64,000 nucleotides of DNA from Gigaspora rosea (taxonomy: Eukaryota > Glomeromycota > Glomeromycetes > Diversisporales > Gigasporaceae): positions 254,810 through 318,809 of the forward strand of contig QKWP01000071.1 in assembly GCA_003550325.1 (NCBI GenBank), read 5' to 3'. Below the pieces are notes generated by a model that was not told where the DNA came from, did not search any database, and was given only the letters and a program-made list of their open reading frames with translations. Below are positions 11,438 through 21,925 of this stretch, piece after piece. A program made the position numbers and the translations under genes. How positions within the stretch are numbered: the first letter of the stretch is position 1; every line of letters starts with the position of its first letter.

Positions 11438-12148
11438 TTTTTTAAAACTTTAGAGGCTGGGTACTATGGCCGGGATTTTATTATGAGTTATTAGGACATA
11501 ATATTTATTACATGAATGAGGATACAACTAGCCACACATGCACTTTTGGTGCCTAATTTAAGTAGTCCGCCCGAAGGTTCTACACTAGCTGCCATACCTA
11601 CAACCCAACTACGGGAATTGCCTATTTAAACCCTCTGGTTCACGCTCTTCCTATTACTACCCGTTACACTGCACAAACGCAGATATTAAGGGGCCCCAAC
11701 TCTTTTAGATAAATCATCAGCCTAAGGGCTACTTTACCCTCACACCAAATGCCTACCGTTATCTTCTGTGTCCCATTCCACTTCGGATATGGATTTAGTG
11801 ACAAAGCCGCTTGCCCTTATTAGGTTCATTCTGATCCCGGCCACCCACCTTCTTTTTGGTAGTGCCGTTGTAGATCTTCACTATTACCTTCTAATTCGGG
11901 ACTTGCCAAACGGGTTTCCATTTCTCCGGTTCCCTGGATTTTATGGTGTAACGATAACACCATTGCGCCATAGCTCCCATTCAAGATGGTGGAACCAAGG
12001 TAACAGGTTTTTACAACCCAACCGATCTGAGCCACATGGTTACCGAACACAGGCCTATTGTTCAAAGCGTCAACAGTAGGATTCGAACTGTCAACCTGCC
12101 GCTTGGGGGGTGACACCTTGACCACTTCTCTAAGGCGCCACACCCTAA
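11438..12148 (-). mobile_element. tRNA-derived SINE, about 710 bp, full length
   Basis: Read on the minus strand the element starts with a tRNA-like head. An A box (TTAGAGAAGTGG, complement of 12122-12133) and a B box (GTTCGAATCC, complement of about 12079-12088) form an internal Pol III promoter. The other end is poly(A), seen as T-rich sequence at 11438-11443. A 16-bp target duplication, AAAAATAAGTTCTTTT, flanks it at 11422-11437 and about 12149-12164. It is more GC-rich than its surroundings. The copy at 60443-61161 is closely similar. Reading frames of about 100 codons within it are chance. Confidence 0.9.
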
Positions 12149-12199
12149 AAAAATAAGTTCTTTTATATATTTTAGTTTAAACTAAGATAAAATATAGAA

Positions 12200-12640
12200 G
12201 TTTAATATGCTTCGCATAGATATGATGTGCTTGTATATTGCTCCATAATTTGATTGGCTAAATTTACAGATCATTATTTTAAAAAAAATCTTAAAATTTT
12301 TTGCGCCTATATGCAAAATTTAGCGCCGAACAAGTTTATTTAGTCAAATTAGAAAGTTGTTTTAATAAAATTTAGAGAAATCGTTAAAAAATAAGTTAAA
12401 AAAATGAAAAATTGCAAATATCTATATAAATTTTAATAAGACAACCTTTCTAATTCGACTAAGTAAACTTGTTTAGCACAAAATTTTGTATATAAATGCA
12501 AAGAAATTTAAGAATTTTCTAGTAATTCTTCTAGCCTAACCCTAACCTAAATGTTTTCACAATAATTTGTTTATTTTTTTTTAGTCAATCAAATTAGGGT
12601 GCGATATATAAGCACATTGCAAAGTACAAGATATGCATTT
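12200..12640. repeat. foldback element
   Basis: Inverted halves meet near 12410. TAATTTGATTGGCTAAA with AATTAGAAAGTTGTTTTAAT on the left pairs with AACCTTTCTAATTCGACTA and TTTAGTCAATCAAATTA on the right. Ends are about CATATGATGTGC-like against GCACATTGCAAAG. No coding capacity seen. Confidence 0.6.
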
Positions 12641-12898
12641 ATTCTAAAACATAAATTTGAAAAATATTATAAACATAAAGTTGGCTTTTGCTTCAATTAT
12701 TCATATTAAATTTACTATACTGCTTGCTCTTTTTTTTTTATTTTTTTAAAAAAAGATATTATAGAGCCTAATATTTACAAGCCTATTCTTTAAAGACTTC
12801 AAGCTGAATTCATTAAATGCATTTTATATTACTATTTTGTGAATATTAAACATTTTATTTATTCATTGTCTAGATTTATAAATTAAATTTCTATACTA

Positions 12899-13313
12899 TA
12901 GTGCACAACACCTAAAAACTAAAATACTAATTTGTGACGAATTTGTCCCATTTTAAAAAAATTCATAATGAATTTTGATGTTTTATTGATTCCTTGTATT
13001 TTGATTGGTTAAGTTTTTTTTTTAGTGTCTAAAATTTTATTAATTAACAAATTTTTTAAAAATTAGCCAATAAACAAAGACCAAAACATGTGATTTGTCC
13101 CATTTTTGTTAATTTTTTAACATATTATATAAACATTGTACATATTCAAAGTGGTATAAATCAATAATATATAATAATTATTTTCAAAATAAAGCTACTA
13201 AGTTGTAGCAAATTAGCTTGGCTACAATTTAGCAGCTTCCTTTTTTTATATCTTTTCTGTATTATAAGTTATTAAATTTTAAAATTATTTTAGTCTTTAG
13301 ATGTTGCGCACTG
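12899..13313. mobile_element. TA-flanked MITE (pogo/mariner-like), 415 bp
   Basis: TIRs TAGTGCACAACACCTAAAAA and the complement of TAGATGTTGCGCACTG, with TA on both sides (12897-12898, 13314-13315). The interior is AT-rich and non-coding. Confidence 0.65.
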
Positions 13314-14116
13314 TACAAACATTAATTCAATAATTTTTTTAATGTGCTCTGTATAATTAAATATATTCAAAAGGAGATAATATTTACTTTCAATAGTAAA
13401 GTATGCTATATATTCTTTGTACTACTATGATTAGTAGAACAATTTGTATATAATCTGAATTGAATTAAATTCAATTCATCTAGAAATTTTTATTAAAGAA
13501 TTAAAATTTAAACAAATTAAACCAGTGATATATATAGACAGTTATGAACATGAGTTTGAACAGTTTTGGACATTTAAAACTAAAAAATAAATTGAAATTA
13601 CTTAATTGATAATCCATCTGTCAACTGGAGAATGGCAAAATGTGGTGTTCTTCCATCTAAAATTTTTTTCTTACTAAGTTAACGATACATGTCCACTAAT
13701 TGAAAGTTGTAGAGCTCGTTGAGACGCATCTAATAGCGGTTAGATCATCCAAATCGGCCCAAAAATAATTGGCTGACTATATAAAATTCCGTAATGCAGA
13801 TTATATATGAAAATCTCTATATGCAAAATGTGGTATGCTTCCATTTAAAAGTTTTTTCTTACTAAGTTAACAGTACATGTTCACTAATTGAAAGTTATAG
13901 AGATCATTGAGACGCATCTAATAGTAGTTAGATCATCCAAATTGGCCCAGTGGATAGTGAGATATTGTCGAAAAACGATTGGTTGACTATATAAAATCTC
14001 TATGTAAACATTGTTTATATAGAGATTTTATATAGTCAGCCAATCATTTTTTGATGATATCTTGCCATCCATTGTGCCAATTTGGATAATCTAACCACTG
14101 TTAGATGCGTCTTGAC

Positions 14117-14385
14117 TAGGGTTCCGCAATTTGATTTGATTTTCAAATATTTGAATCAAATATTTGATCAAATTCAAATTCAAATTTGACTATATTTGAT
14201 TTGATCAAATTCAAATATGGCCAAATTTGATTTGATTTGACAAATATTTGATTTGATTTGAAAATTACTATTAAAAATTCAAATTCAAATATTTGAATTA
14301 AATCAAATTCAAATCAGGGTCAATTTGATTTGATCAAATTCAAATTGAGCCAATATTTGATTTGATTTAAATTTGAGGAACCCTA
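14117..14385. mobile_element. hAT-type MITE rich in AAATTTGA/TCAAATTT repeats, 269 bp
   Basis: TIRs TAGGGTTCCGCAATTTGAT and the complement of AAATTTGAGGAACCCTA; exact 8-bp target duplication GTCTTGAC at 14109-14116 and 14386-14393. The interior is almost entirely permuted TTTGATTTGA / TCAAATTCAAA words. Same family as the pair at 35895-36638. Confidence 0.9.
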
Positions 14386-14497
14386 GTCTTGACGAGCTCT
14401 ACAACTTTCAATTAGTGGACATGTGCTATTAACTTAGTAAAAAAAATGTTTAAATGGAAGCATGCCACATTTCACCTATAGTGATTTTCATATGTAA

Positions 14498-15031
14498 AGG
14501 GGCATCCAGAAATAATGTTATACAAGAGGGGGAAGGGGGTCTAACTAAATATAACATTTTTTCTTAAGTAGTGGGAGTCAAAAAAATATAACGTAATTTT
14601 TTTAAAAAAAATCGTCTAAAAACTGATCCAGTGGTCCAAATTTAATGATTTTGGTACCATTCGATTCGTCTCGATGAGAGGAGTCGAATAGTACCAATTT
14701 CATTTCATTTGGATCACTGGATCAAAAGTTATTGGCCAAATACTATTTGTTATTATGTTTTCTTATAAAATGACTATAAAATCAATTGTTTTTTGTGAAT
14801 AACTATTGATCCAGTGATCCAAATGAAATGATTTTGTTATCATTGGATTGGTCTCACTGAGACTAATCGAATGGTACCTAAATCATCCAAATCGGATTAC
14901 TATATCACAATATATTCAAGATTTTGTAAAAATTTATATATAAACATACGGATTTTGAAAAATTTTTTATATATTAGAGGGGGTCAAGCGCTACTATGAG
15001 GGGGTACATAACGTTATTTATGGATGCCCCC
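14498..15031. mobile_element. TAA-flanked (PIF/Harbinger-like) non-autonomous element with hairpin interior
   Basis: Ends AGGGGCATCCAGAAATAATG and the complement of CGTTATTTATGGATGCCCCC, with TAA at 14495-14497 and 15032-15034. The interior holds two inverted hairpin modules (14620-14740 and 14790-14930: GATCCAGTGATCCAAATGAAATG, TCTCGATGAGA-type palindromes). The hAT element at 15035 landed on its right edge. Confidence 0.72.
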
Positions 15032-15034
15032 TAA

Positions 15035-16180
15035 TAGAGCTTTGACCTGGGTTGGGTAACCCATACGGATCACCCGACCCGGTGGGTCACGGGTCGAAAA
15101 TTGCTCTGACCCAGGTCAAACGTATCAGAATTTAAAATAGCTATATTGCGCAGCATACTGGGTTTTCATCGTGATTGGTCAATTTTTGTAGATCATTTCA
15201 TGAAGTTGTATTGGTTTATCGAAATTTTAAACTTTAAAACTTTAACTAAATCGTCACGAATAAAGAAACTAATATGTATAAATATAGTACTAAATTTAAT
15301 ATTTGATGAATCTTTACCGTATTTACCATTTTTACCATAAAAATCTCGATAGCTTAAACCTAAAACTATATTCTTGTCACGAACAAAATCTTGCAAACCA
15401 AAATGCCATTAAGGAAGAATCTCAACATATTACGAATCAAAAAAAAAAATAAGAAGTAATATAAAAATATAAAAAATAATTATTTAAACTGTTGACACTA
15501 ATAAACAATAATCAACCCACATTTTTAGTACGGGCTCTAACATCAAACTGATCTTTAATTTTATTTAATAATAGTTCATTATACGTTACAATACTGCTAT
15601 TATACTTCATTTTGACCCTTCTTGCAAAATTTATAAGCTTTATAACTCAACTTCATGTTATTAGCCTATATAATAGTCAGATTTTTTATTAAAGTTTTCA
15701 AAAGTAAAAGACTGCCTAAGTTGCTGAGTTTAATTAATTTATTATACTTATAAGCTAAATATAAACGTTTAAACATACCTCTCATCTAGTTTCTGAATTA
15801 CTTTGTGGATTGCCGAATTACTTTGAAAGGTTATAAAATAAGACGTGTTCTTTAAAATTTTTGTGATCCTAAGCTTTAACAATTCGTATTCGTGGTTAAA
15901 CAATCCATTTTTGTGGCTGCTAAACGTTATGTAGTATATATTTCATCGATCATCCAATAAAATTAAAAGCCTAGTATGCTATATTGCGCAATTTAACTAA
16001 TATAACTACTATATAACTGTATAGGTAGCCCGAAAAACCATTCAGCAAAATTTTACAAGTGCCATAGGAATTATGTAGCTGTAACCAAAAAACTTTACAA
16101 TTGTCCGCATGACCTGTTGACCCAGGTCATGACCCGGATAAATGCTGGGTCACTATTTTCTGACCCAGGTCAAAGCTCTA
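15035..16180. mobile_element. hAT-type element, 1,146 bp, non-autonomous
   Basis: TIRs TAGAGCTTTGACCTGGGT and the complement of TGACCCAGGTCAAAGCTCTA. Exact 8-bp duplication CCCCCTAA at 15027-15034 and 16181-16188. Both ends carry several GACCCAGGTCA-like palindromes. No hAT transposase is recognisable; frames of 64-67 codons in the middle (15146-15396) overlap on opposite strands and match nothing I know. Confidence 0.88.
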
Positions 16181-16554
16181 CCCCCTAATTTGCGTCACAA
16201 AATTTTATATAGTCAGCCAATCGTTTTTTGATGATATTTCGCCATCCACTAGGCCGATTTGGATGATCTAACTATTGTTAGATGCGTCTCAATGAGCTCT
16301 ACAACTTTCAATTGGTGGACATGTATTGTTAATTTAGTAAGAAAAAATTTTATATGGAAGAACTCCACATTTTGCCATTTTCCAGTTGACAAATAGATTA
16401 TCAATTAAAATAATATTATGATAATATGATTTAAAATTAAATAAAAAAAGATTATTACTAAATTTTATATATAATTGTATATATTTTTTTATTTTTTATT
16501 TATTTTTTATTTTTTTTAATGCAATGTCGCATGAAAGCGGATTTTTATTAGGTT

Positions 16555-16800
16555 TTTAGATAATATATTCTTGGTTAATGAGAGTACATATAGCCACATG
16601 TGCAACTTTTGGTTGCCTATTTGAGTAGTCTGTCTGAAGGTTCTACACTATACACCGTACCTATAACCTAACTAGGAGATTACCCATTTAAACTCTCTGG
16701 TGTCCCCGTCCTGTATCACCCACCACAATCACACCTACATATAACCTCGTGCTGCTTCAATTGAAGACCACCCAGATCGACATTTGCCATACTACTTGTA
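16555..16800 (-). mobile_element. truncated, decayed copy of the 0.7-kb SINE family
   Basis: Sequence including TTGAGTAGTCTGTCTGAAGG, TTCTACACTATACACC and CCCATTTAAACTCTCTGG parallels the tail half of the SINEs at 11438 and 60443. The tRNA-like head is missing. Confidence 0.7.
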
Positions 16801-16984
16801 CCTTAATTCAGTGTTGTCACTTGGACGTATCTATACTATATTTTTGTCCAACGTCCAAGATTGTCCAAAATTGTCCAAGCCTATGTCCTATGTTTAACTA
16901 ATCAATAATGTAATTTAAAAAAATATATATAATTATATATTTTTTTAGGTGCTAGACTCATTGGTGAAAAAATTAAAATAGATT

Positions 16985-18863
16985 ATCTTAATAAAATTTT
17001 AAGTAATTTTAATTTGAAAAATGTCCCTTTTTTTTGTTGCAAGAGGCATGTACAACTATACAAACTATCTGCAAGTAGAGAAACAAAGCAATTAACTTTA
17101 TGACTTGTGACTCTCGATATTTTCCATACCTTTTTAATTTCACTTTGGACCAAATTTTCTAAAAAGTACTTAGCACATAAAGATACTTTATTAGGTTTAT
17201 CTTCTATATTTTCTGTTACTGCAGGTTCATCATCAGCAAGTGATTCAACTTCTTCAATCGAATTGCTTTCTCTTTTTTTCTTCTTCATTTTATTCTATTA
17301 AAATCTTACCTAAATCACAAAGTAATATGTTGCTGTTTTTTAAAACATATTTGATACATGCATTTTGGCCTTTAACAAGCAATATTGATTGAATACCAAG
17401 TGTGAATATCATCGTATTTGCCCAAAAAAATCGACATTCATAAAGATAACACTTAAGGTATGATTTTATAGATGAAAAGCTTATAAGTTAACTCCAGTAG
17501 AATTCAAAAACCTCTGGTGTCTCTGCATTTCAACACTGCCAAAATTTATTATAAAAATCATTAAATAAATTATCTAACTTGCTACATAACATCTTCTTTA
17601 TGTTTTTTTGATGTGCTAGATACAAAATAAATGCTGTATTTCTGGATATTTTAAAATTACTGTATGCTCCATGACTGGATTACCGTCAGTTACAAAAATG
17701 TGAGGGCACCTATTATTAGTTGCCTTTTTTGTTATTTGAAGTATACATTAGTAAGTTTCAGTAGATTTATTGCTAACAAATGCTTGAGCTACAATGTGTG
17801 AGTTCATGTTATCATCTTGAGCTACAAACAAAAAAAGAGGCATATAATACCTATTGGTACCTGCTATATTATCATGACTGATTACGTCACTAAATTTATA
17901 CTACAACAAAACCTGTTCTGGGCTCATCCAAAACAAGTTAACTAACAAATTCATTTAACCTTTTCACATTGCTTCAACAAACTATAAGGAATCTTCCTGT
18001 TGTCTTGCTAATAGCTCTTTATAAAGCTATGACATATCGCTTTTAAGTATATTACTTGATGGTCAGTATCGTTGGATCTCAGTATACAAATCCTTAGAAA
18101 ACAATAGGTACAATAGAAATTTTCCTTCAAAATACGTTGAATCATAGTTGCTCCAAGATTACATTTTGTGACAAGAAATTCAATTTCTTGTCGCATTTTA
18201 TATGTAAATTGTTTCTTCTTTTTAAAATTTATTGCTTCAGGAAATAGCTTATAATTATGTGTATAATTAAAAGTGGCAACAATAACACGAAATTAGGATT
18301 ATTCTTTGAAGAATGTGACAGGTTTATATGCTATGTGCATAATAACCGAGCAGAAGTACTTGCTTTTTCAACAATTTTTGGCTTGAATATACCTGAATGT
18401 TTGCAAAGAATTGTTCGCTTTTGAGGTTTCTTCTTATTTTCTGCAGTATTTATCATTGTTATATATTCACATCTAATTTTAAGTCCTTCAGCAAACTGCT
18501 ATATGCGAAGTTTAGCCTCATCAAAGTCAGTAAAGAAATCATCTTGTTTCAAAGATATTTGTTCTACATCAATATTTGAAACATTAATAACTTCATTATA
18601 CCGAAAAGATTCTTCAAAGTATTCTGCAATATCAATATCATCATTGTTATACTTTGCAGTAACTGTTGGCATTTGCTTTTTGTCTTCATTATATTTTGCA
18701 GTAACTAATTCTGTGGTTGGCATTTGCTTATTGAAATCTTCCATTAATTCAAAGTATTTGTAATGACAAAGAAATGATGACAAAAAAATGACGACTGTAA
18801 TGACAAAGGAATGACGAAATTGTTTTATGTCAAAAGACGAAACCCCGACATAATCAAAAGCCA
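16985..18863 (-). pseudogene. MULE (Mutator-like) transposase of FAR1 type, heavily decayed
   Basis: Pieces of a FAR1/MULE protein appear in order on the minus strand. There is an acidic N-terminus with a duplicated TAKYN.DKKQMPT motif (18.6-18.9 kb) and a DNA-binding remnant (LVTKCNLGATMIQRILKEN near 18.15 kb). A MULE domain remnant follows (ISHDNIAGTNRYYMPLFLF, then FVTDGNPVMEHTVI, then LFCI-stop-HIKK, 17.6-17.9 kb). Last is a SWIM-like C-terminal piece (NCFVSLLADSLYSCTCLLQQ, 17.0-17.3 kb). Frames shift repeatedly and several expected Trp codons are stops. No intact frame exceeds 121 codons. Confidence 0.75.
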
Positions 18864-19290
18864 TATTATTTAATCTTATGACCTTCAGGATTTCATACCA
18901 AACCTATAACCCCAACAAAAGAGACATTCAACTTGTCTTGAAATTCATATACTCTGTAGTAACTAATTCCGTGTTTGGCTCTTCTTCGTTATACTCTGCA
19001 GTAATTAATTCTGTAGTTGGCGTTTGCTCATTGAAATCTTCCATTAATCTGGTAAGTAAAAGAAAACTAATCTAAAACGATTAATAATATGCTCAAGGTA
19101 TTTGTAATAATGAAGAAATGACGAAATTGTTTTAAGTCAAAAAGATGAAATCCCAACAGAATCAAAAGCCATATTATTTTAACCTTATGACCTTTGGGAT
19201 TTCGTACCAAACCTATACCCTATTGTGCTCTGACAAGAGAGATATTCATAAATGTAAATTCGATTTGTCTTGAGATCGTTAATATTTGGT
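18710..19290. repeat. tandem duplication of the MULE 5' end
   Basis: The block GTAACTAATTCTGTGGTTGGC...TTGAAATCTTCCATTAAT, followed by ATGACGAAATTGTTTTA and AATCAAAAGCCATATTATTT, occurs at about 18700-18900 and again, diverged, at about 19000-19200. It includes the first coding codons of the transposase and upstream sequence. Confidence 0.7.
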
Positions 19291-19689
19291 ATAGAATATG
19301 ATCGTTATGCATTTATAGGTATAAATAAGAAATAGAAAATGATCATTACGCATTTATAAGTGAAATTTGTCAAACTGATGAGTTGATCAAATCGGCATGT
19401 AGGACCGGCAATAAAAAAAATTAGATCGATCATGGGTGCACCATGGTGCACCAAATTATAAATTTCTTTAGATTATATTCATCAAATTATATTCTTATGA
19501 TCAGTACCAAAAATAGATAAATATTCCTTATATTATAGGTTATAAATGAACAGCAATCTAGCTAAATATAGGTGATGAAATAAATATAGAACCAATTTAA
19601 GACCATCCAGAAAAATAAACGAATCTATTGAAAATAAATAAGTTTATAGTGTAGTATCTTTTTCAGTACCTGAAGTATTGTTAGAAAAG

Positions 19690-20091
19690 CAACCTGCAAA
19701 AGAATCAGATATTTATAGTTTAGGTGTAATTATGTCAGAAATGTCAACAGGGAAACCACCTTTTGAAATATATCACATAAAATAAATTAGGGTTAAACTT
19801 AATATAATCAACGGATTATGGCCAGATTTTGCTTTAGGAACACCTGATATTTATATAAAACTTGTAAAACAATGTATGGATAATAATCCAATTAAACAAT
19901 CTAGTGCTAAAGAGGTTTATGAAAAATTGCAAGAATGGGAAATAGTTCTTAGTAAGGAACAAGAAGAATTAAATGAAGAACAAATTAAGATAAAAAAAGA
20001 CTTTCTAGAAGCAGACAAAATTATTCCTACACTATCAACAATTTCAAGAAAACATCATATATTTGTCAATCTATTAACAAACTTGATCTGA
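19690..20091 (+). pseudogene. protein kinase C-lobe fragment (TKL-like)
   Basis: The translation gives VPEVLLEKQPAKESDIYSLG (subdomains VIII-IX), GVIMSEMSTGKPPFE, then after an in-frame TAA, NGLWPDFALGTPDIYIKLVK and QCMDNNPIKQSSAKEVYEKL (subdomains X-XI), and a charged coiled tail ending at 20091. The N-lobe, glycine loop and catalytic HRD/DFG motifs are missing, so it cannot be an active kinase. The style is that of the expanded TKL/Sel1-associated kinases of Glomeromycotina; that family placement is from memory. Confidence 0.8.
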
Positions 20092-20324
20092 GCTAATAGA
20101 TACTATCGTTATGGGTAAATTTAATTTAAATTAAATTCTCATTTGTTTTTTGTTAATAATATCATTCTAAACAATTTGTCGTCAAGATAGGTTCAAAAAA
20201 TATTAATTTTGAGATACCGAATTAGATTAAATTCGAAGCTTATAATATTGTAATTGGTTGTTATATAAAATTAAAATTTATAATTATATAATATAGTATG
20301 ATAATATGAGATAACATCACGTTG

Positions 20325-20400
20325 GTACAGTGATAATTTTTTTGATCAGAGAATGCCGCGAAACGGCATTTTCTGAATAATCAAAAAAATTATTGTCATT
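20325..20400. repeat. short perfect-loop hairpin
   Basis: AGAGAATGCCG-CGAAA-CGGCATTTTCTG, extended by ATAATTTTTTTGATCA against TAATCAAAAAAATTATTG, makes a stem of about 33 bp around a 5-nt loop. Confidence 0.65.
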
Positions 20401-21470
20401 GATCATAAATTATACTATTTATGTTTTTTTAAAACTCCTTTAATTCGTATAGTGCAATATAATATAAGTATGGATGACGTATACATCGTACAAAATAACA
20501 AGCATGAAGGACAAAATAAAAAGAAAGCGTTTTATAACATAAAATAGTGTAATCAATAGTGGCCGTGCTAAAATTGGTTATGTAGGTTAATATTCTAACA
20601 TGTGATAGTTAACCAATAAAATTACACTGTCAATATTGATATCATTGATGCGTTATATAGTTCTATTGGGGGGGGTTTTAGAACCCTATCAGGGGTGGTA
20701 CACATCCTACTGTATCTAGTGCAACGAGATATAAAATTATTTGGGGAGTGAAGAAATGTATATTTGATTGAACAATTATTTTAACATTGCTATTATAACA
20801 ATTTATATAAAAATCAATAGTGCAAATAAAAGATTCACCCTTACTGCGATTTTGTAGTGATGCATAATTGCTACGAAATATCAAATAAAAACTGAATCAA
20901 TAAAATAGCATTATCGTCATTTTATAAGAAAACCGCAAATTTCTTATATTTATTACACCCAAATGCTATACTGTATATTACATATAAAATTTATAGAATG
21001 TTACGAATTTAGTCATTCGTCATATGCTTTTAAAAATTAAAAGACAAAAAAAAAAAAAAAAAAAAAAAAAAAAACAAAAAAAAAGAAAAAGAACAGAGAA
21101 AGAAGCGAAAGAAAAGAAGAAACTAAAAACAATAATCGTTTCCTATATATTACAATTCAGGGTTTGGGTGCAGTTTAGGATAAAATAGGGGTTATATAGT
21201 ATAATAAACAATTTTGATACTATATAAAGGTCTAAATTTTGTTACGCATAAGGTTTTTGGGGTGCTGAACATTTTTACTTAGAACCCCTAAACTTAATTA
21301 CTTAGTAAATTATTATTGAGATATAGAACGATAACGATAATAGCTGAAAATTTGGGGTCGATTTCACAATCACATTGTTAAAATCTATAGACCCTAAGTT
21401 AGACCCAATTTCGTCATCATGTTAAAAAATAAAATAATCTAAAAAAAATAATATTTATATAAAAAAACGC
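20400..21470. other. non-coding stretch with an A-rich tract
   Basis: No gene seen. An A-rich, purine-biased run lies at about 21038-21120. This is also the 3' flank of KGD4. Confidence 0.4.
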
Positions 21471-21476
21471 TCATGG

Positions 21477-21925
21477 TTAACGTATAAGGTATGCACCACC
21501 AGACTGGAACGAAAGAAAGGTTTATTAGTTTAGAACTAAATTATTTTAAAATCGATTATAATGTTGATAATATTTACGTCAATGGTTTCGATTTCTTCGA
21601 ACGTCAGAGCTTTTCTTTTATACTTTTCGGGTAAGTCTGAATGTTCTATGACAAGTTTTTGGTAAACTGCTCCATTAATTGTGATTAATCTTTGGCCTTT
21701 AGGTGCTGCAGGGTGAGGTTTTGGTATACTGTCTACTAGTTCTTTCAATAGTATTATAATTCAAAGAATTAGTTAAAATCGATATATATATAAATATCTA
21801 TATATATAATAAATTATTAATAGCTATATCTTTTAGATACCTTTGTGCAGCTTGCTTCTTGGACCAAGAAATTTAATGAGCGGAACATGCTTCTGTAAAA
21901 CACATCTTACTCTCGAAGGATTCAT
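21477..21925 (-). CDS. KGD4: 2-oxoglutarate dehydrogenase complex subunit 4 (Kgd4/Ymr31, MRPS36 homologue)
   Basis: Three exons, 21925-21841, 21741-21578 and 21503-21477, join in frame to 91 codons plus stop; the introns are 99 and 74 nt with GT-AG ends. The start ATG at 21925 is the first in frame, and the protein begins MNPSRVRCVLQKHVPLIKFL, matching the basic N-terminus and KPH.PLI.F motif of the family. The middle has PKPHPAAPKG, and the C-terminus LPEKYKRKALTFEEIETID joins across the last intron to SGGAYLIR, the family's conserved LP.KY.RK...EE.E.I..GG end. Length fits (about 100 residues is usual). In yeast and animals this mitochondrial protein tethers the E3 subunit (dihydrolipoamide dehydrogenase) to the E1-E2 core of the TCA-cycle complex and was earlier called a mitoribosomal protein. 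It looks intact and is the clearest host gene here. It sits alone among repeats. Confidence 0.92.

Larger units (their letters stand above)
13600..16413. repeat. large foldback element (family F1), with nested insertions
   Basis: The outer arms run from TTAATTGATAATCC (13600) to GATTATCAATTAA (16413) and complement each other for about 200 bp (13600-13800 against 16198-16413). The core skeleton ACATGTCCACTAATTGAAAG...TTAGATCATCCAAATCGGCC occurs in each arm. A second, inner foldback (about 13800-14494) is centred near 14005. TTAA at both termini suggests a TTAA or TAA target. Nested inside are hAT copies at 14117-14385 and 15035-16180 and a TAA-flanked element at 14498-15031. Confidence 0.8.
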
